A stretch of 64,000 nt of DNA from Chelativorans intermedius (GCF_025398255.1 NZ_JAODNW010000019.1:1-64000); one strand, 5' to 3'; shown: positions 10,979 through 21,900, numbered from the stretch's first letter. Notes: generated from the sequence alone by a model not told the origin. Translations and numbers: made by a program.

Positions 10979-11833
10979 ATGATGGTCGATCATTGCGTTC
11001 TGCCAACGGCCACCCTCGGCGCGGCAAGGGAAAGGCTGGAGGCATTGGGCTTCACCGTGGCGCCGGATGCCCGACATCCTTTCGGCACCGCCAATTGCTG
11101 CGTCTTCTTCGAGGATGGTTCCTATCTCGAACCGCTGGCCGTGGCGGATCGCGCTGCCGCACAGGCGGCTGCCGATGCGGACAACACCTTTGTCCTGCGC
11201 GACCGGTTGTTCCGGCTGCACAGCGGGGAGGAGGGATTTTCCGCGCTCGTTCTGCGCACGCAAGACGCGGCAGCCGACCAAGCGCGCTTCGTCGAACAGG
11301 GAATTTCGGCTGGCCCACCGCTGTCCTTCTCCCGGCCGATGGTCGATCGCGATGGCGTTCGCGGAGAAGCTTCCTTCCGCCTGGCCTTCGCGGCGCCGGA
11401 CTCGCCCGCATGCTTCTTCTTCACCTGCGAGCGGGTGGCGATGCCGGCAACGGGCGCCCGCCTGTCGCAAGGCCATGACAACGGTGCTCTGGGCATCGCC
11501 AAGGTGCTGGCCGTGGCAGGGGAGAGGCAGGACGATGCGGCGTTCCTCGCGCGCCTTTTCGCAGGCGCGGGCGATGTGCAGGACTGGGCGCTCGGCGATG
11601 CCGTCTTCAGCCTGCTTGCGCCCCGTGAGGCCCGCCGCCTCTACGGCATCGAGACCGGTGGCGAGAAGAGGCTGAGGCTTGCCGGCATCGTCTTCCGGGT
11701 GCGGGAAACCGCGGTGCTGCTGCAGCGGCTTGCCGTTGCGAAGATCGCGCATACGGTGCATGAAGGCAGCATCGTGGTGCCGCCCGCGCCGGGGCAGGGC
11801 GCCCATTTCATCTTCGAGGAGCCTGCAGCATGA
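10979..11833 (+). CDS. VOC (glyoxalase/bleomycin-resistance fold) family protein
   Basis: The 284-residue protein begins VDHCVLPTATLGAARERLEALGF, matching the glyoxalase-like domain of vicinal-oxygen-chelate proteins. It has a second, weaker repeat in its C-terminal half (around VFRVRETAVLLQRLAV), so it is probably a two-module VOC fold. Which substrate it handles cannot be told from sequence. A GGGAGG ribosome-binding site precedes tandem ATGs, so the start may differ by one residue. It overlaps kdsA by 4 bases (ATGA), and this pairing recurs in rhizobia. Confidence 0.85.
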   Translation: MMVDHCVLPTATLGAARERLEALGFTVAPDARHPFGTANCCVFFEDGSYLEPLAVADRAAAQAAADADNTFVLRDRLFRLHSGEEGFSALVLRTQDAAADQARFVEQGISAGPPLSFSRPMVDRDGVRGEASFRLAFAAPDSPACFFFTCERVAMPATGARLSQGHDNGALGIAKVLAVAGERQDDAAFLARLFAGAGDVQDWALGDAVFSLLAPREARRLYGIETGGEKRLRLAGIVFRVRETAVLLQRLAVAKIAHTVHEGSIVVPPAPGQGAHFIFEEPAA

Positions 11834-12660
11834 AGCCCAATCCGCGCGTCGAGATCGGCAGCGCCGTCTTCGCCAACGACGCCCCGCTTGCCCTGATCGC
11901 CGGTCCCTGCCAGCTCGAATCCCGCGACCATGCCTTCGAGATGGCCGGCCGGCTGAAGGAAATGGCCGAAAGGCTTGGAATGGGTTTCGTCTACAAGACG
12001 AGCTTCGACAAGGCCAACCGCACCTCGCTTTCCGGCAAGCGCGGTGCCGGGCTCGATGCTGCACTTCCCATCTTTGCCGATCTGCGCCGGCAGCTCGGCG
12101 TGCCGGTGCTTACCGATGTGCATACGCAGGAGCAGTGCGGCGCGGTCGCAGAGGTCGTGGACGTGTTGCAGATCCCCGCCTTCCTGTGCCGCCAGACGGA
12201 CCTTCTCATCGCCGCGGCGAGAACGGGAAGGCCGGTAAATGTGAAGAAGGGCCAGTTCCTTGCTCCCTGGGACATGAGGAACGTGATCGCCAAGATCACG
12301 GGCTCCGGCAATGGCAATGTGCTGGTGACCGAGCGCGGCACGTCCTTCGGCTACAACACGCTGGTCAACGACATGCGCGGCCTGCCCATCATGGCGGAGA
12401 TGGGCGCGCCGGTCATCTTCGATGCCACCCACTCGGTGCAGCAGCCGGGCGGACAGGGCAGTGCCACCGGTGGCGAGCGTCGTTTCGTGGAGACGCTGGC
12501 GCGCGCAGCGGTGGCGGTCGGGGTTGCCGGCGTCTTCATCGAAACGCACGAGGACCCGGACAACGCCCCCTCGGACGGGCCCAACATGGTGCGGCTTTCC
12601 GACATGCCGGCCCTTCTCGAACGGCTGATGGCCTTCGACCGGGTGGCAAAGGGGAGATGA
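11830..12660 (+). CDS. kdsA: 3-deoxy-8-phosphooctulonate synthase KdsA
   Basis: KdsA condenses phosphoenolpyruvate with arabinose 5-phosphate to make KDO 8-phosphate for the lipopolysaccharide inner core. The 276-residue barrel shows the family signatures AGPCQLES, VYKTSFDKANRTS, the KKGQFLAPWDM stretch, ERGTSFGYNTLVNDM and DATHSVQQPGGQG. Its start is coupled to the upstream VOC gene by an ATGA overlap. Eno, which makes its PEP substrate, lies just downstream. Confidence 0.97.
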   Translation: MKPNPRVEIGSAVFANDAPLALIAGPCQLESRDHAFEMAGRLKEMAERLGMGFVYKTSFDKANRTSLSGKRGAGLDAALPIFADLRRQLGVPVLTDVHTQEQCGAVAEVVDVLQIPAFLCRQTDLLIAAARTGRPVNVKKGQFLAPWDMRNVIAKITGSGNGNVLVTERGTSFGYNTLVNDMRGLPIMAEMGAPVIFDATHSVQQPGGQGSATGGERRFVETLARAAVAVGVAGVFIETHEDPDNAPSDGPNMVRLSDMPALLERLMAFDRVAKGR

Positions 12661-12751
12661 GCCCAGGGGCGTTTGCCCGGTGTGCCTCCTGGCCTGCATT
12701 TCGCCCCTCTCGGGCCGCCCGCTGCATTGTCTTTTTCGCCGCGTGCGCTAA

Positions 12752-14077
<1,326 letters not shown>

Positions 14078-14092
14078 GCTCTTTCGCGCTTC

Positions 14093-14121
14093 CGGCAGGC
14101 CGCCGCGGGTGCGGCCTGCCG
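14093..14121 (+). terminator. Hairpin downstream of eno
   Basis: A perfect 11-bp inverted repeat (CGGCAGGCCGC at 14093-14103, GCGGCCTGCCG at 14111-14121) with a 7-base loop lies 15 bases after the eno stop and is followed by TCTTC. It is a good terminator candidate, though the T-tract is short, as often in high-GC alphaproteobacteria. Confidence 0.6.
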
Positions 14122-14221
14122 TCTTCAGGCGCAGATGATGCCGGCGCCGCGATTGCCGGCTTCGGCTAACGCTCCATTAAGCAAGATATGGCCACATGCG
14201 GGCTGCAAGGAAGTGTGCCGC

Positions 14222-14548
14222 ATGTGGACCCGCCATCACAAACGCCGCAACACCGGTCGGCTGATCGTCCCAGCGATCGCCACGCTGGTGCTCGCCTATT
14301 TCGGCTTTCACGCCTATCATGGCGACTATGGCCTGATCGCCAAGGAAAGGCTGGAGGCGCGCATCGCCACGCTTGAAGGCGAGCTCGAGGCTCTGCGCGA
14401 GGCCCGCAGGAAGCTGGAGCGGCGGGTGAGCCTGCTCAACGACGGTTCTCTGGAAAGGGACATGCTGGACGAGCAGGCGCGGCGGTCCCTGAATCTGGCG
14501 CGGAAGAACGAAATCGTCATATTCCGAACCGGCGGCAGCTTGAATTAA
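14222..14548 (+). CDS. FtsB/DivIC-like septum formation initiator
   Basis: The 108-residue product starts at MWTRHHKRRN, preceded by AAGGAAG. It has a short basic cytoplasmic tail, one membrane helix (about 13-32) and a periplasmic coiled coil (about 39-75, LEARIATLEGELEALREARRK-like heptads, then LERRVSLL). A short C-terminal domain ending in NEIVIF follows. That is the layout of FtsB/DivIC, the small bitopic divisome protein that bridges FtsL and FtsQ. The position between eno and pdhA is the usual one in this order. Confidence 0.88.
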   Translation: MWTRHHKRRNTGRLIVPAIATLVLAYFGFHAYHGDYGLIAKERLEARIATLEGELEALREARRKLERRVSLLNDGSLERDMLDEQARRSLNLARKNEIVIFRTGGSLN

Positions 14549-14565
14549 CCGTTTTCAGGTTAATT
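14543..14565 (+). terminator. AT-rich inverted repeat across the ftsB-like stop codon
   Basis: AATTAACC (14543-14550) and GGTTAATT (14558-14565) form a perfect 8-bp stem with a 7-base loop, overlapping the TAA stop at 14546-14548 and followed by TCTAATAATAC. It could be a terminator, or a protein-binding palindrome for the pdhA upstream region; the TTAA cores recall CtrA half-sites but the spacing is not the usual 7. Confidence 0.35.
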
Positions 14566-14781
14566 TCTAATAATACTAACAATCACAACAAGTTAAGCGG
14601 CATAGCAGCCATGCATAAAAGCGCGTGGTGAAAGCCTCGAAGGCGTGATAGCGTCCGCGGCCGGTTGGGCTTGCTGGAGGGAGGCTTGCTTTGCGTGGAC
14701 TAAAGGCGCGTCCTGCGGCAGTATGGGTTCACAACAAGCCAGATCACTTGTCCGCCAAGAGACATTTCTAGGGAGCGACAG

Positions 14782-15870
14782 ATGGCGACAGCCGCCAGAA
14801 AAACTGCATCGAAATCCGCGTCGAAATCGCCGGCGCCGAAAACCCGCGGCAGGCGCGGCTCCTCGGCCGTGGCGACGGGAACCCCCGTCGTCAAGACGCC
14901 CCGGCCGGAAGAGTTCACCAAGGAACAGGAGCTTGCGGCCTACCGCGAGATGCTCCTCATCCGCCGCTTCGAGGAGAAGGCCGGCCAGCTCTACGGCATG
15001 GGGCTGATCGGCGGCTTCTGCCACCTCTATATCGGGCAGGAGGCCGTGGTGGTCGGAATGCAGATGGCGCTCAAGGAGGGCGACCAGGTGATCACCGGCT
15101 ACCGTGACCATGGCCACATGCTGGCCACGGGCATGGAGGCGCGCGGCGTTATGGCGGAGCTGACCGGCCGCAGAAACGGCTACTCAAAGGGCAAGGGCGG
15201 CTCCATGCACATGTTCTCGAAGGAGAAGCACTTCTATGGCGGCCACGGCATCGTCGGCGCGCAGGTGCCGCTCGGCACCGGCCTTGCCTTTGCCAATCGC
15301 TACCGTGGCAACGATCATGTCTCGCTGACCTATTTCGGCGATGGCGCGGCCAACCAGGGCCAGGTCTACGAGAGCTTCAACATGGCCGCGCTCTGGAAGC
15401 TGCCCGTCGTCTACATCATCGAGAACAACCGTTACGCCATGGGCACCGCCGTCACGCGCTCTTCCGCGGAGACGAACCTTTCGCACCGCGGGCTCTCCTT
15501 CAAGATTCCGGGCATCCAGGTCGATGGAATGGACGTGCGCGCCGTGAAGGCTGCCGGCGACATGGCGGTCGAGTGGTGCCGGTCCGGCAAGGGACCAATC
15601 ATCCTGGAGATGCAGACCTACCGCTATCGCGGCCACTCCATGTCGGACCCCGCGAAATACCGCTCCAAGGACGAAGTGCAGAAGATGCGCTCCGAGCGTG
15701 ATCCCATCGAGCAGGTCAAGCAGCGGCTCATCGAGAAGAAGTGGGCGAGCGAGGAGGACCTCAAGGCTGTCGACAGGGAGGTGCGTGACATCGTCGCCGA
15801 TGCGGCGGATTTCGCGCAGAACGACCCCGAGCCGGATCCTTCCGAGCTCTACACCGACATCCTGCTCTAA
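14782..15870 (+). CDS. pdhA: Pyruvate dehydrogenase E1 component, alpha subunit
   Basis: PdhA and PdhB form the thiamine-diphosphate-dependent E1 that decarboxylates pyruvate and acetylates the lipoyl group of E2. The 362-residue protein has an Ala/Lys/Ser-rich N-terminal tail (1-45) common in rhizobial PdhA. The core has YRDHGHMLA, and a ThDP motif running from GDGAANQGQ through [20 protein letters not shown]. The [15 protein letters not shown] stretch matches the phosphorylation-loop region of the eukaryotic enzyme. An AGGGAG ribosome-binding site precedes the ATG. First gene of the pdhA-pdhB-pdhC cluster. Confidence 0.97.
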   Translation: MATAARKTASKSASKSPAPKTRGRRGSSAVATGTPVVKTPRPEEFTKEQELAAYREMLLIRRFEEKAGQLYGMGLIGGFCHLYIGQEAVVVGMQMALKEGDQVITGYRDHGHMLATGMEARGVMAELTGRRNGYSKGKGGSMHMFSKEKHFYGGHGIVGAQVPLGTGLAFANRYRGNDHVSLTYFGDGAANQGQVYESFNMAALWKLPVVYIIENNRYAMGTAVTRSSAETNLSHRGLSFKIPGIQVDGMDVRAVKAAGDMAVEWCRSGKGPIILEMQTYRYRGHSMSDPAKYRSKDEVQKMRSERDPIEQVKQRLIEKKWASEEDLKAVDREVRDIVADAADFAQNDPEPDPSELYTDILL

Positions 15871-15886
15871 GAAGGGAGGCGCTTTC

Positions 15887-17305
15887 ATGCCCACGGAGAT
15901 TCTCATGCCCGCGCTCTCTCCGACCATGGAAGAGGGCAATCTCGCCAAATGGCTGAAGAAGGAGGGCGATCAGGTTGCCCCCGGCGATGTGATCGCCGAG
16001 ATCGAGACCGACAAGGCCACCATGGAGGTGGAGGCCGTCGACGAAGGCCGGATCGGCAAGATCCTGATCGGCGAGGGGACGGAAGGCGTGAAGGTCAATA
16101 CGCCGATAGCCATTCTCCTTGCCGACGGCGAGAGCGAGGAAGACCTGGCCAAGGCTGCCGACGGTTCGTCCTCCGGCAAGGCCAACGGAAGCGCCCAGAC
16201 CGAGGAGAAGCAGGAGGCGAAGGCCCCGGCCGACGGCGAGGGCGAGGTCAAGGCTCCGGCTGCGCCCAAGCCTGCTGCCGAGGCCCTGCCGGCCGACCCC
16301 GACATTCCCGAAGGCACGGAGATGGTTCCCACCACGGTTCGCGAGGCGCTGCGCGATGCCATGGCCGAGGAGATGCGCCGAGACCCGGACGTCTTCATCA
16401 TGGGCGAGGAGGTGGCCGAGTATGAAGGCGCCTACAAGGTCACCCAGGGGCTTCTGAAGGAATTCGGCGACAAGCGCGTCATCGACACGCCGATCACCGA
16501 GCACGGCTTTGCGGGCGTGGGCATCGGTGCCGCCTTTGCAGGGCTCAAGCCCATCGTCGAATTCATGACCTTCAACTTCGCCATGCAGGCGATGGACCAG
16601 ATCGTCAATTCCGCAGCCAAGACGCTTTACATGGCCGGCGGTCAGATGGGGGCTCCCATCGTCTTTCGCGGCCCCAACGGGGCGGCGGCGCGGGTGGCCG
16701 CTCAGCACAGCCAGGATTATGCCGCCTGGTATGGCCATATCCCGGGCCTTAAGGTCGTCATGCCCTACACGGCGGCTGATGCCAAGGGACTGTTGAAGGC
16801 GGCGATCCGCGATCCCAACCCGGTGGTCTTCCTGGAGAACGAGATCCTCTACGGCCAGACCTTCGACGTGCCGAAGCTCGACGATTTCGTGCTGCCCATC
16901 GGCAAGGCGCGCATTCACAAGAAGGGCAGCGATGTCACCATCGTTTCCTTCGGCATCGGCATGACCTATGCCGTCAAGGCCGAGGAGCAGCTGCGCGAAA
17001 TGGGCATCGACGCGGAGATCATCGACTTGCGCACCATCCGGCCGATGGATCTCGATACGGTGATCGAATCGGTGAAGAAGACGAACCGCCTGGTAACTGT
17101 CGAAGAGGGCTTTCCGCAGTCCTCCGTGGGCGATCACATCGCCTCCCAGGTCATGCAGCGCGCCTTCGACCATCTGGACGCGCCGGTGATCACCATAACG
17201 GGCAAGGACGTGCCCATGCCCTATGCCGCCAATCTGGAAAAGCTCGCTCTGCCCAGCGTGGCCGAGGTGGTCGAGGCGGTGAAGGCCGTCACATATCGGG
17301 ACTGA
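15887..17305 (+). CDS. pdhB: Pyruvate dehydrogenase E1 component, beta subunit, with N-terminal lipoyl domain
   Basis: I start this at the ATG giving [10 protein letters not shown], 9 bases after a GAAGGGAGG site. Residues 1-80 are a complete lipoyl domain with the acceptor Lys43 in [12 protein letters not shown] flexible Ala/Pro/Glu linker (about 80-150) leads into the E1-beta transketolase-like domain (about 155-472, with [32 protein letters not shown] and [16 protein letters not shown]). A lipoyl domain on E1-beta is a known trait of several alphaproteobacteria. The domain is nearly identical to that of PdhC just downstream. Confidence 0.97.
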   Translation: MPTEILMPALSPTMEEGNLAKWLKKEGDQVAPGDVIAEIETDKATMEVEAVDEGRIGKILIGEGTEGVKVNTPIAILLADGESEEDLAKAADGSSSGKANGSAQTEEKQEAKAPADGEGEVKAPAAPKPAAEALPADPDIPEGTEMVPTTVREALRDAMAEEMRRDPDVFIMGEEVAEYEGAYKVTQGLLKEFGDKRVIDTPITEHGFAGVGIGAAFAGLKPIVEFMTFNFAMQAMDQIVNSAAKTLYMAGGQMGAPIVFRGPNGAAARVAAQHSQDYAAWYGHIPGLKVVMPYTAADAKGLLKAAIRDPNPVVFLENEILYGQTFDVPKLDDFVLPIGKARIHKKGSDVTIVSFGIGMTYAVKAEEQLREMGIDAEIIDLRTIRPMDLDTVIESVKKTNRLVTVEEGFPQSSVGDHIASQVMQRAFDHLDAPVITITGKDVPMPYAANLEKLALPSVAEVVEAVKAVTYRD

Positions 17306-17320
17306 GGAGAGGGAAGGTTC

Positions 17321-18703
17321 ATGCCGATTCAAGTCACCATGCCGGCCCTTTCGCCCACCATGGAGGAGGGCAACCTCGCCAAGTGGCTGGTCAAGGAGGG
17401 CGACAGCGTTTCGCCGGGCGACGTGATCGCCGAGATCGAGACCGACAAGGCCACCATGGAAGTGGAAGCCGTCGATGAGGGGACCGTCGCCAGGATCGTC
17501 GTGCCGGAGGGCACCGAAGGAGTGAAGGTCAACGCGCTCATCGCGGTGCTGGCCGGCGAGGGCGAGGACCCCGAGGAAGCCGCCAAGGCCGCCGATGGCT
17601 CGTCCGCCGGCGGGGCGGGCAAGACCGCGCCGCAAGCGCCGGCGCAGGAAAAGCCCGTAAGAGCAGAGGCGAAAACGGACGAGAATGCCGGCGCCGAGCC
17701 GGCTGCGCGAAAGGCCGATGGCGGTGCCGGCCGGGCGGAAGCGGCTGCTGCCGCGCCCAAGGCGCAGGACGGCAAGCGCATCTTCGCCTCGCCGCTGGCT
17801 CGCCGGCTTGCCAGGGAGGCAGGCATCGACCTTGCCGCCGTCTCCGGCTCCGGCCCGCACGGGCGGGTGGTTAAGGCGGATGTCGAGGCGGCCGCCGCCG
17901 CGGGAACCACCAGTGCCCCGGCGCCCCAGGCTGTAGCCGAAGCGCCCAAGCCGATGGCCGACGATCAGGTGCTCAAGCTCTTCGAGGAAGGGTCCTACGA
18001 GCTCGTGCCGCACGACAACATGCGCAAGACGATCGCCCGTCGCCTGGTCGAGGCCAAGCGCACCATCCCGCATTTCTACCTCACCGTGGACTGCCACATC
18101 GACGCGCTTCTGGCGCTCAGAAAGCAGCTCAACGATGCCGCACCCAAGGCAAAGGCAGAGGACGGCGAGAAGCCGGCCTACAAGCTGTCGGTCAACGACT
18201 TCGTCATCAAGGCGATGGCCATGGCGCTGAAGGCCGTTCCGGAGGCCAATGTCTCCTGGACCGAAAGCGCCATGGTGAAGCACAAGCATGCGGATGTCGG
18301 CGTGGCCGTGGCCATTCCCGGTGGCCTGATTACGCCCGTTGTACGCCGTGCCGAGGAGAAGACGCTGTCGGCCATCTCCAACGAGATGAAGGATCTGGCG
18401 GCGCGGGCGCGCAACCGCAAGCTCAAGCCCGAGGAATATCAGGGCGGCACGACGGCCGTTTCCAATCTTGGCATGTTCGGCATCAAGGATTTCTCCGCAG
18501 TCATCAACCCGCCGCATGCCACAATCCTCGCCGTGGGCGCGGGCGAGCAGCGGGCGGTGGTGAAGGATGGCGAGATCAAGCCGGCCACCGTCATGTCCGT
18601 CACGCTGTCCACGGATCATCGCGCCGTGGACGGCGCGTTGGGTGCCGAGCTGCTCTCGGCCTTCAGGGAGCTTGTGGAGAACCCGCTTGGGATGCTGGTC
18701 TAG
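17321..18703 (+). CDS. pdhC: Dihydrolipoamide acetyltransferase (E2) of pyruvate dehydrogenase
   Basis: E2 passes the acetyl group from its lipoyl arm to CoA and forms the core of the complex. The 460-residue protein has one lipoyl domain (1-80, acceptor Lys43), an Ala/Pro/Glu-rich linker, a peripheral-subunit-binding domain (about 145-185, [22 protein letters not shown]) and the catalytic domain from about 220. His433 in the conserved [13 protein letters not shown] motif is the catalytic base. The GAGAGGGAAGG ribosome-binding site overlaps the pdhB stop region. Confidence 0.97.
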   Translation: MPIQVTMPALSPTMEEGNLAKWLVKEGDSVSPGDVIAEIETDKATMEVEAVDEGTVARIVVPEGTEGVKVNALIAVLAGEGEDPEEAAKAADGSSAGGAGKTAPQAPAQEKPVRAEAKTDENAGAEPAARKADGGAGRAEAAAAAPKAQDGKRIFASPLARRLAREAGIDLAAVSGSGPHGRVVKADVEAAAAAGTTSAPAPQAVAEAPKPMADDQVLKLFEEGSYELVPHDNMRKTIARRLVEAKRTIPHFYLTVDCHIDALLALRKQLNDAAPKAKAEDGEKPAYKLSVNDFVIKAMAMALKAVPEANVSWTESAMVKHKHADVGVAVAIPGGLITPVVRRAEEKTLSAISNEMKDLAARARNRKLKPEEYQGGTTAVSNLGMFGIKDFSAVINPPHATILAVGAGEQRAVVKDGEIKPATVMSVTLSTDHRAVDGALGAELLSAFRELVENPLGMLV

Positions 18704-18793
18704 AACGTCCCTGGCAACGGGGAGGGCGGGCCGCCGGTCCGCGCCTTGCAACGCGGACGCGGCCTGCCGTGTCAGCCCGCAAAGGGGGGGCGC

Positions 18794-19432
18794 ATGAAGA
18801 CGATCCTCTGTTATGGCGACTCGCTTACCTGGGGCTACGACGCCGAGGGCCCCTCGCGCCATCCCTACGATGAGCGTTGGCCCTCCGTTCTGGAGGCGCG
18901 TCTCGGCGGCGCGGTGCGGGTCATCGCCGAAGGGCTCAACGGCCGCACCACGGCCTATGACGACTGGCTTTCCGGGGCGGACCGCAACGGCGCGCGCCTT
19001 CTGCCCACGCTGCTTTCCACCCATGCCCCGCTCGATCTCGTCATCTTCATGCTGGGCACCAATGATATGAAGCCCTTCATCTGCGGGCGTGCGATCGGTG
19101 CCAGGCAGGGCCTGGAGAGGCTGATCGGCATCGTGCGCGGCCATGATTATCCGCTGGATGCCGCCGCACCGGCAATTCTGCTCGTCGCGCCGCCCGTGCC
19201 GTGCGAGACGGGGGACGAGGACTTTGCGGCCATGTTCGAGGGTGCGGTCACGGAGGCGCGCAAGCTGGCGCCTCTCTACGCGCAGCTTGCCCGGGATACC
19301 GGCTGCACCTTTTTCGACGCGGGCACCGTCGCCCGCACCACGCCGCTCGACGGCGTTCATCTCGACGCGGAGAACACGCGCGCCGTGGGGGCGGCGCTGG
19401 AGCCGGTGGTTCGCCGCATACTCGGCCTTTGA
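18794..19432 (+). CDS. SGNH/GDSL-family hydrolase (arylesterase-like)
   Basis: The 212-residue protein begins MKTILCYGDSLTWGYD, with the nucleophile Ser10 in the GDSL block. It also has a GTND block (Asn in MLGTNDMKPF) and a closing DGVHLD block supplying the Asp-His pair. It is cytoplasmic, having no signal peptide. Enzymes of this subgroup act as esterases, lipases or acyltransferases; the true substrate is unknown. An AAAGGGGGG site sets the start. A member of this family sits between pdhC and lpd in several rhizobia. Confidence 0.9.
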   Translation: MKTILCYGDSLTWGYDAEGPSRHPYDERWPSVLEARLGGAVRVIAEGLNGRTTAYDDWLSGADRNGARLLPTLLSTHAPLDLVIFMLGTNDMKPFICGRAIGARQGLERLIGIVRGHDYPLDAAAPAILLVAPPVPCETGDEDFAAMFEGAVTEARKLAPLYAQLARDTGCTFFDAGTVARTTPLDGVHLDAENTRAVGAALEPVVRRILGL

Positions 19433-19450
19433 TCCAAGGAGGGAACGACA

Positions 19451-20005
19451 ATGGCCAATTCCATCGAGCACGCGCAGTTGCGGTCATCCTGGGGGTGGCT
19501 TGCTGTTCTCGGCGCCATCTCTCTGGCCGGCGGGATTCTGGCGCTTGCCAATCCTTTCGCAGCCACCATGACCGCGGCACTGCTCGCGGCCTGGACGTTC
19601 ATCCTTTACGGCGTGCTGCAGATCGTGCAGGCGTTTCGCGTGCGCGGGCGATGGCCCGTTTTCCTCGGGTCCCTGCTGCTCGGCGTGCTTGCACTTGCCA
19701 TCGGCATTTCGCTGATCGCCAGGCCGATGGCGGGCATCATCTCGCTGACCATCCTTGTGGCCATCATCTTCATCGTGCTGGGGGTGGTGAAGCTGATGTA
19801 TGCCTATGCGCTGCGCCCGATCTCCGGCTGGGTCTGGGTGTTCGTCTCGGGTCTCCTGTCGCTGGTGCTGGGCGGCATGATCCTGGCAGACATGCCGTGG
19901 TCGGCCGCCTCGATCCTGGGCATTCTGCTGGCCGTGGAGCTGCTGTCGAACGGGGCCTTCCTGCTGGCCGTGGCCTTCGGCCTGCGGGCCGCCAGCCGGC
20001 ACTGA
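19451..20005 (+). CDS. HdeD-family (DUF308) membrane protein
   Basis: The 184-residue protein is mostly membrane helix: about six segments beginning near residues 13, 37, 68, 94, 122 and 147. It has the repeated pattern of HdeD/DUF308 proteins, such as LAVLGAISLAGGILALANPF. HdeD of E. coli helps acid resistance at high cell density; whether this one does so is not shown. It begins 18 bases after the SGNH gene behind AAGGAGGG, so it is co-transcribed with its neighbours, and it separates that gene from lpd. Confidence 0.88.
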   Translation: MANSIEHAQLRSSWGWLAVLGAISLAGGILALANPFAATMTAALLAAWTFILYGVLQIVQAFRVRGRWPVFLGSLLLGVLALAIGISLIARPMAGIISLTILVAIIFIVLGVVKLMYAYALRPISGWVWVFVSGLLSLVLGGMILADMPWSAASILGILLAVELLSNGAFLLAVAFGLRAASRH

Positions 20006-20053
20006 CGCCATTGCCTGCCGCGCTTGCCAATCGAATGAAGGAGAAAGACAGCC

Positions 20054-21517
20054 GTGGCTGAAACCTACGACGTCATCATCATCGGCTCCGGTCCCGGCGG
20101 CTATGTGGCCGCCGTGCGGGCTGCCCAGCTCGGCCTGAAGACCGCCATCGTGGAGCGCGAGCATCTGGGCGGCATCTGCCTCAACTGGGGCTGCATCCCC
20201 ACCAAGGCGCTGCTCCGCTCGGCCGAGATCCTGCACTATGCCGAAAACGCCAGGGACTACGGCCTCAAGATCGACGGCACGATCTCCGTGGATGCGGCAG
20301 CCGTCGTCGAGCGTTCGCGCAAGGTCTCTGGCAGGCTGAACGGCGGCGTCGGCTTTCTGATGAAGAAGAACAAGGTGGACGTCATCTGGGGCGAAGCCAG
20401 GCTGTCCAAGGCTCCGGCGGGCGCGCAGCCCGGCGAGATCAAGGTTTCCAAGCCGACAAAGAAGGCGATGGAGCCGCAGCATCCGGCTCCGAAGAACACG
20501 CTGGGCGAGGGAACCTACAAGGCCCGCCACATCATCCTGGCCACGGGCGCGCGCCCGCGCATCCTGCCCGGCATCGAGCCCGACGGCAAGCTGATCTGGA
20601 CCTATTTCGAGGCCATGGTGCCCAGGGAAATTCCGAAATCGCTCATCGTCATGGGGTCCGGCGCCATCGGGATCGAGTTCGCCAGCTTCTACCGCACGCT
20701 CGGCGCTGAGGTGACGGTGGTGGAGCTTCTGCCGCAGATCCTGCCCGTCGAGGATGCCGAGATCTCCAAGTTTGCCCGCCGCCAGCTCGAGAAGCAGGGC
20801 ATCAAGTTCCATGTCGAGGCGAAAGTGGAGAAGGTGGAGAAGGGCGCCGACACGGTGACGGCGCACGTGCAGATGAAGGATGGCAAGACGCAGAAGATCG
20901 AGGCCGAGCGCCTGATCTCGGCCGTCGGCGTCCAGGGCAATGTCGAGAATCTGGGGCTTGAGGCGCTGGGGGTGAAGGTGGAGCGCGGCACTGTTGCGGT
21001 CGATGGGTTCGGACGCACCAACGTCGCGGGCATCTATGCCATCGGCGATGTCGCCGGCCCGCCGATGCTCGCCCACAAGGCCGAGCACGAGGGTGTGATC
21101 TGCGTCGAGAAGATCGCCGGTGTGCCGGGCGTCCACCCGCTCGACAAGAAGCGGGTTCCGGGCTGCACCTATTGCCAGCCGCAGGTCGCCTCCGTGGGGC
21201 TGACGGAAGAGGAGGCGAAGAAGCAGGGCCGCGACATTCGTGTCGGCCGTTTCCAGTTCGGCGCCAACGGCAAGGCCATCGCGCTCGGCGAGGACCAGGG
21301 CTTCATCAAGACGATCCTCGACAGGAAGACGGGCGAGCTTCTGGGCGCCCACATGGTGGGCGCGGAGGTGACGGAGTTGATCCAGGGCTTCGTGATCGCC
21401 ATGAATCTGGAGACCACGGAAGAGGAGCTCATGCACACCATCTTCCCGCATCCCACGCTGTCGGAGATGATGAAGGAGAGCGTGCTCGACGCCTATGGGC
21501 GGACGCTGAATGCGTGA
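20054..21517 (+). CDS. lpdA: Dihydrolipoyl dehydrogenase (E3)
   Basis: E3 reoxidises dihydrolipoamide with FAD and NAD+. The 487-residue protein has the FAD-binding GSGPGGY (11-17), the redox pair Cys42 and Cys47 in GGICLNWGCIPTKALL, the NAD-binding GSGAIGIEFASFY, the second FAD stretch IYAIGDVAGPPMLAHKA and the active-site IFPHPTLSE. An insertion around residues 125-155 (KPTKKAMEPQHPAPKNT) is typical of the rhizobial PDH-linked isoform. A terminator-like hairpin follows it. Confidence 0.97.
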   Translation: MAETYDVIIIGSGPGGYVAAVRAAQLGLKTAIVEREHLGGICLNWGCIPTKALLRSAEILHYAENARDYGLKIDGTISVDAAAVVERSRKVSGRLNGGVGFLMKKNKVDVIWGEARLSKAPAGAQPGEIKVSKPTKKAMEPQHPAPKNTLGEGTYKARHIILATGARPRILPGIEPDGKLIWTYFEAMVPREIPKSLIVMGSGAIGIEFASFYRTLGAEVTVVELLPQILPVEDAEISKFARRQLEKQGIKFHVEAKVEKVEKGADTVTAHVQMKDGKTQKIEAERLISAVGVQGNVENLGLEALGVKVERGTVAVDGFGRTNVAGIYAIGDVAGPPMLAHKAEHEGVICVEKIAGVPGVHPLDKKRVPGCTYCQPQVASVGLTEEEAKKQGRDIRVGRFQFGANGKAIALGEDQGFIKTILDRKTGELLGAHMVGAEVTELIQGFVIAMNLETTEEELMHTIFPHPTLSEMMKESVLDAYGRTLNA

Positions 21518-21522
21518 ATCGT

Positions 21523-21548
21523 CTTGCGCCGGTGGCTGCCGGCGCAAG
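21523..21548 (+). terminator. Hairpin downstream of lpd
   Basis: CTTGCGCCGG (21523-21532) and CCGGCGCAAG (21539-21548) form a perfect 10-bp stem with a 6-base loop, 5 bases after the lpd stop, followed by AATATCGTGTATAAT. It probably ends or attenuates the pdh transcript; the T-tract is absent. Confidence 0.55.
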
Positions 21549-21557
21549 AATATCGTG

Positions 21558-21563
21558 TATAAT
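21558..21563 (+). promoter_or_regulatory. Possible -10 element for the GlsB/YeaQ gene
   Basis: A perfect TATAAT lies 35 bases before the start of the small membrane-protein gene and right after the lpd hairpin. No good -35 hexamer is seen at the usual distance, where the hairpin arm lies, so this is a weak call. Confidence 0.3.
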
Positions 21564-21598
21564 CGAAACCCACCCGCAACCAGAGCAGGAGAGTTGGA

Positions 21599-21853
21599 AT
21601 GGAGGGTCTTGGTTGGATTTTGACGATTGTCATCGGCGGCATCGCCGGTTGGCTCGCCGAGAAGATCATGAAGGCCGAACATGGCCTTCTTCTCAACATC
21701 GTGCTGGGCATCGCCGGTGCCGTGGTCCTGAACGCGATCCTGTTTGCGGTCATGGGCGCCACCTTCGGCGGCATCATCGGCCAGCTCGTTGTCGCCGTCA
21801 TCGGCGCCTGCCTGCTGATCTGGCTCTACCGGCTGGTGCGCGGGGCGAGCTGA
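21599..21853 (+). CDS. GlsB/YeaQ/YmgE family stress-response membrane protein
   Basis: An 84-residue protein with three membrane segments and the family pattern [16 protein letters not shown]...[13 protein letters not shown] (residues 9-43). These transglycosylase-associated (YeaQ/YmgE) proteins are small inner-membrane proteins induced by stress; their biochemical role is unclear. It has its own ribosome-binding site (CAGGAGAG) and is bracketed by hairpins, so it may be transcribed apart from the pdh genes. Confidence 0.92.
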   Translation: MEGLGWILTIVIGGIAGWLAEKIMKAEHGLLLNIVLGIAGAVVLNAILFAVMGATFGGIIGQLVVAVIGACLLIWLYRLVRGAS

Positions 21854-21871
21854 GCCGGTAACGCATGTCTC

Positions 21872-21900
21872 GCCCGCCTGCCACCCGCGGGCGGGCTTTC
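21872..21900 (+). terminator. Rho-independent-type terminator after the GlsB/YeaQ gene
   Basis: GCCCGCC (21872-21878) pairs with GGCGGGC (21890-21896), followed by TTTC. It lies 18 bases after the stop codon and ahead of lipA. Confidence 0.6.

Noticed and set aside
15761-19471. Open frame of more than 1200 codons on the minus strand across pdhB, pdhC and the SGNH gene
   Set aside because: It lies antisense to clear pdh genes with conserved motifs; its translation is low-complexity with no family resemblance. Long antisense frames are common in high-GC DNA.
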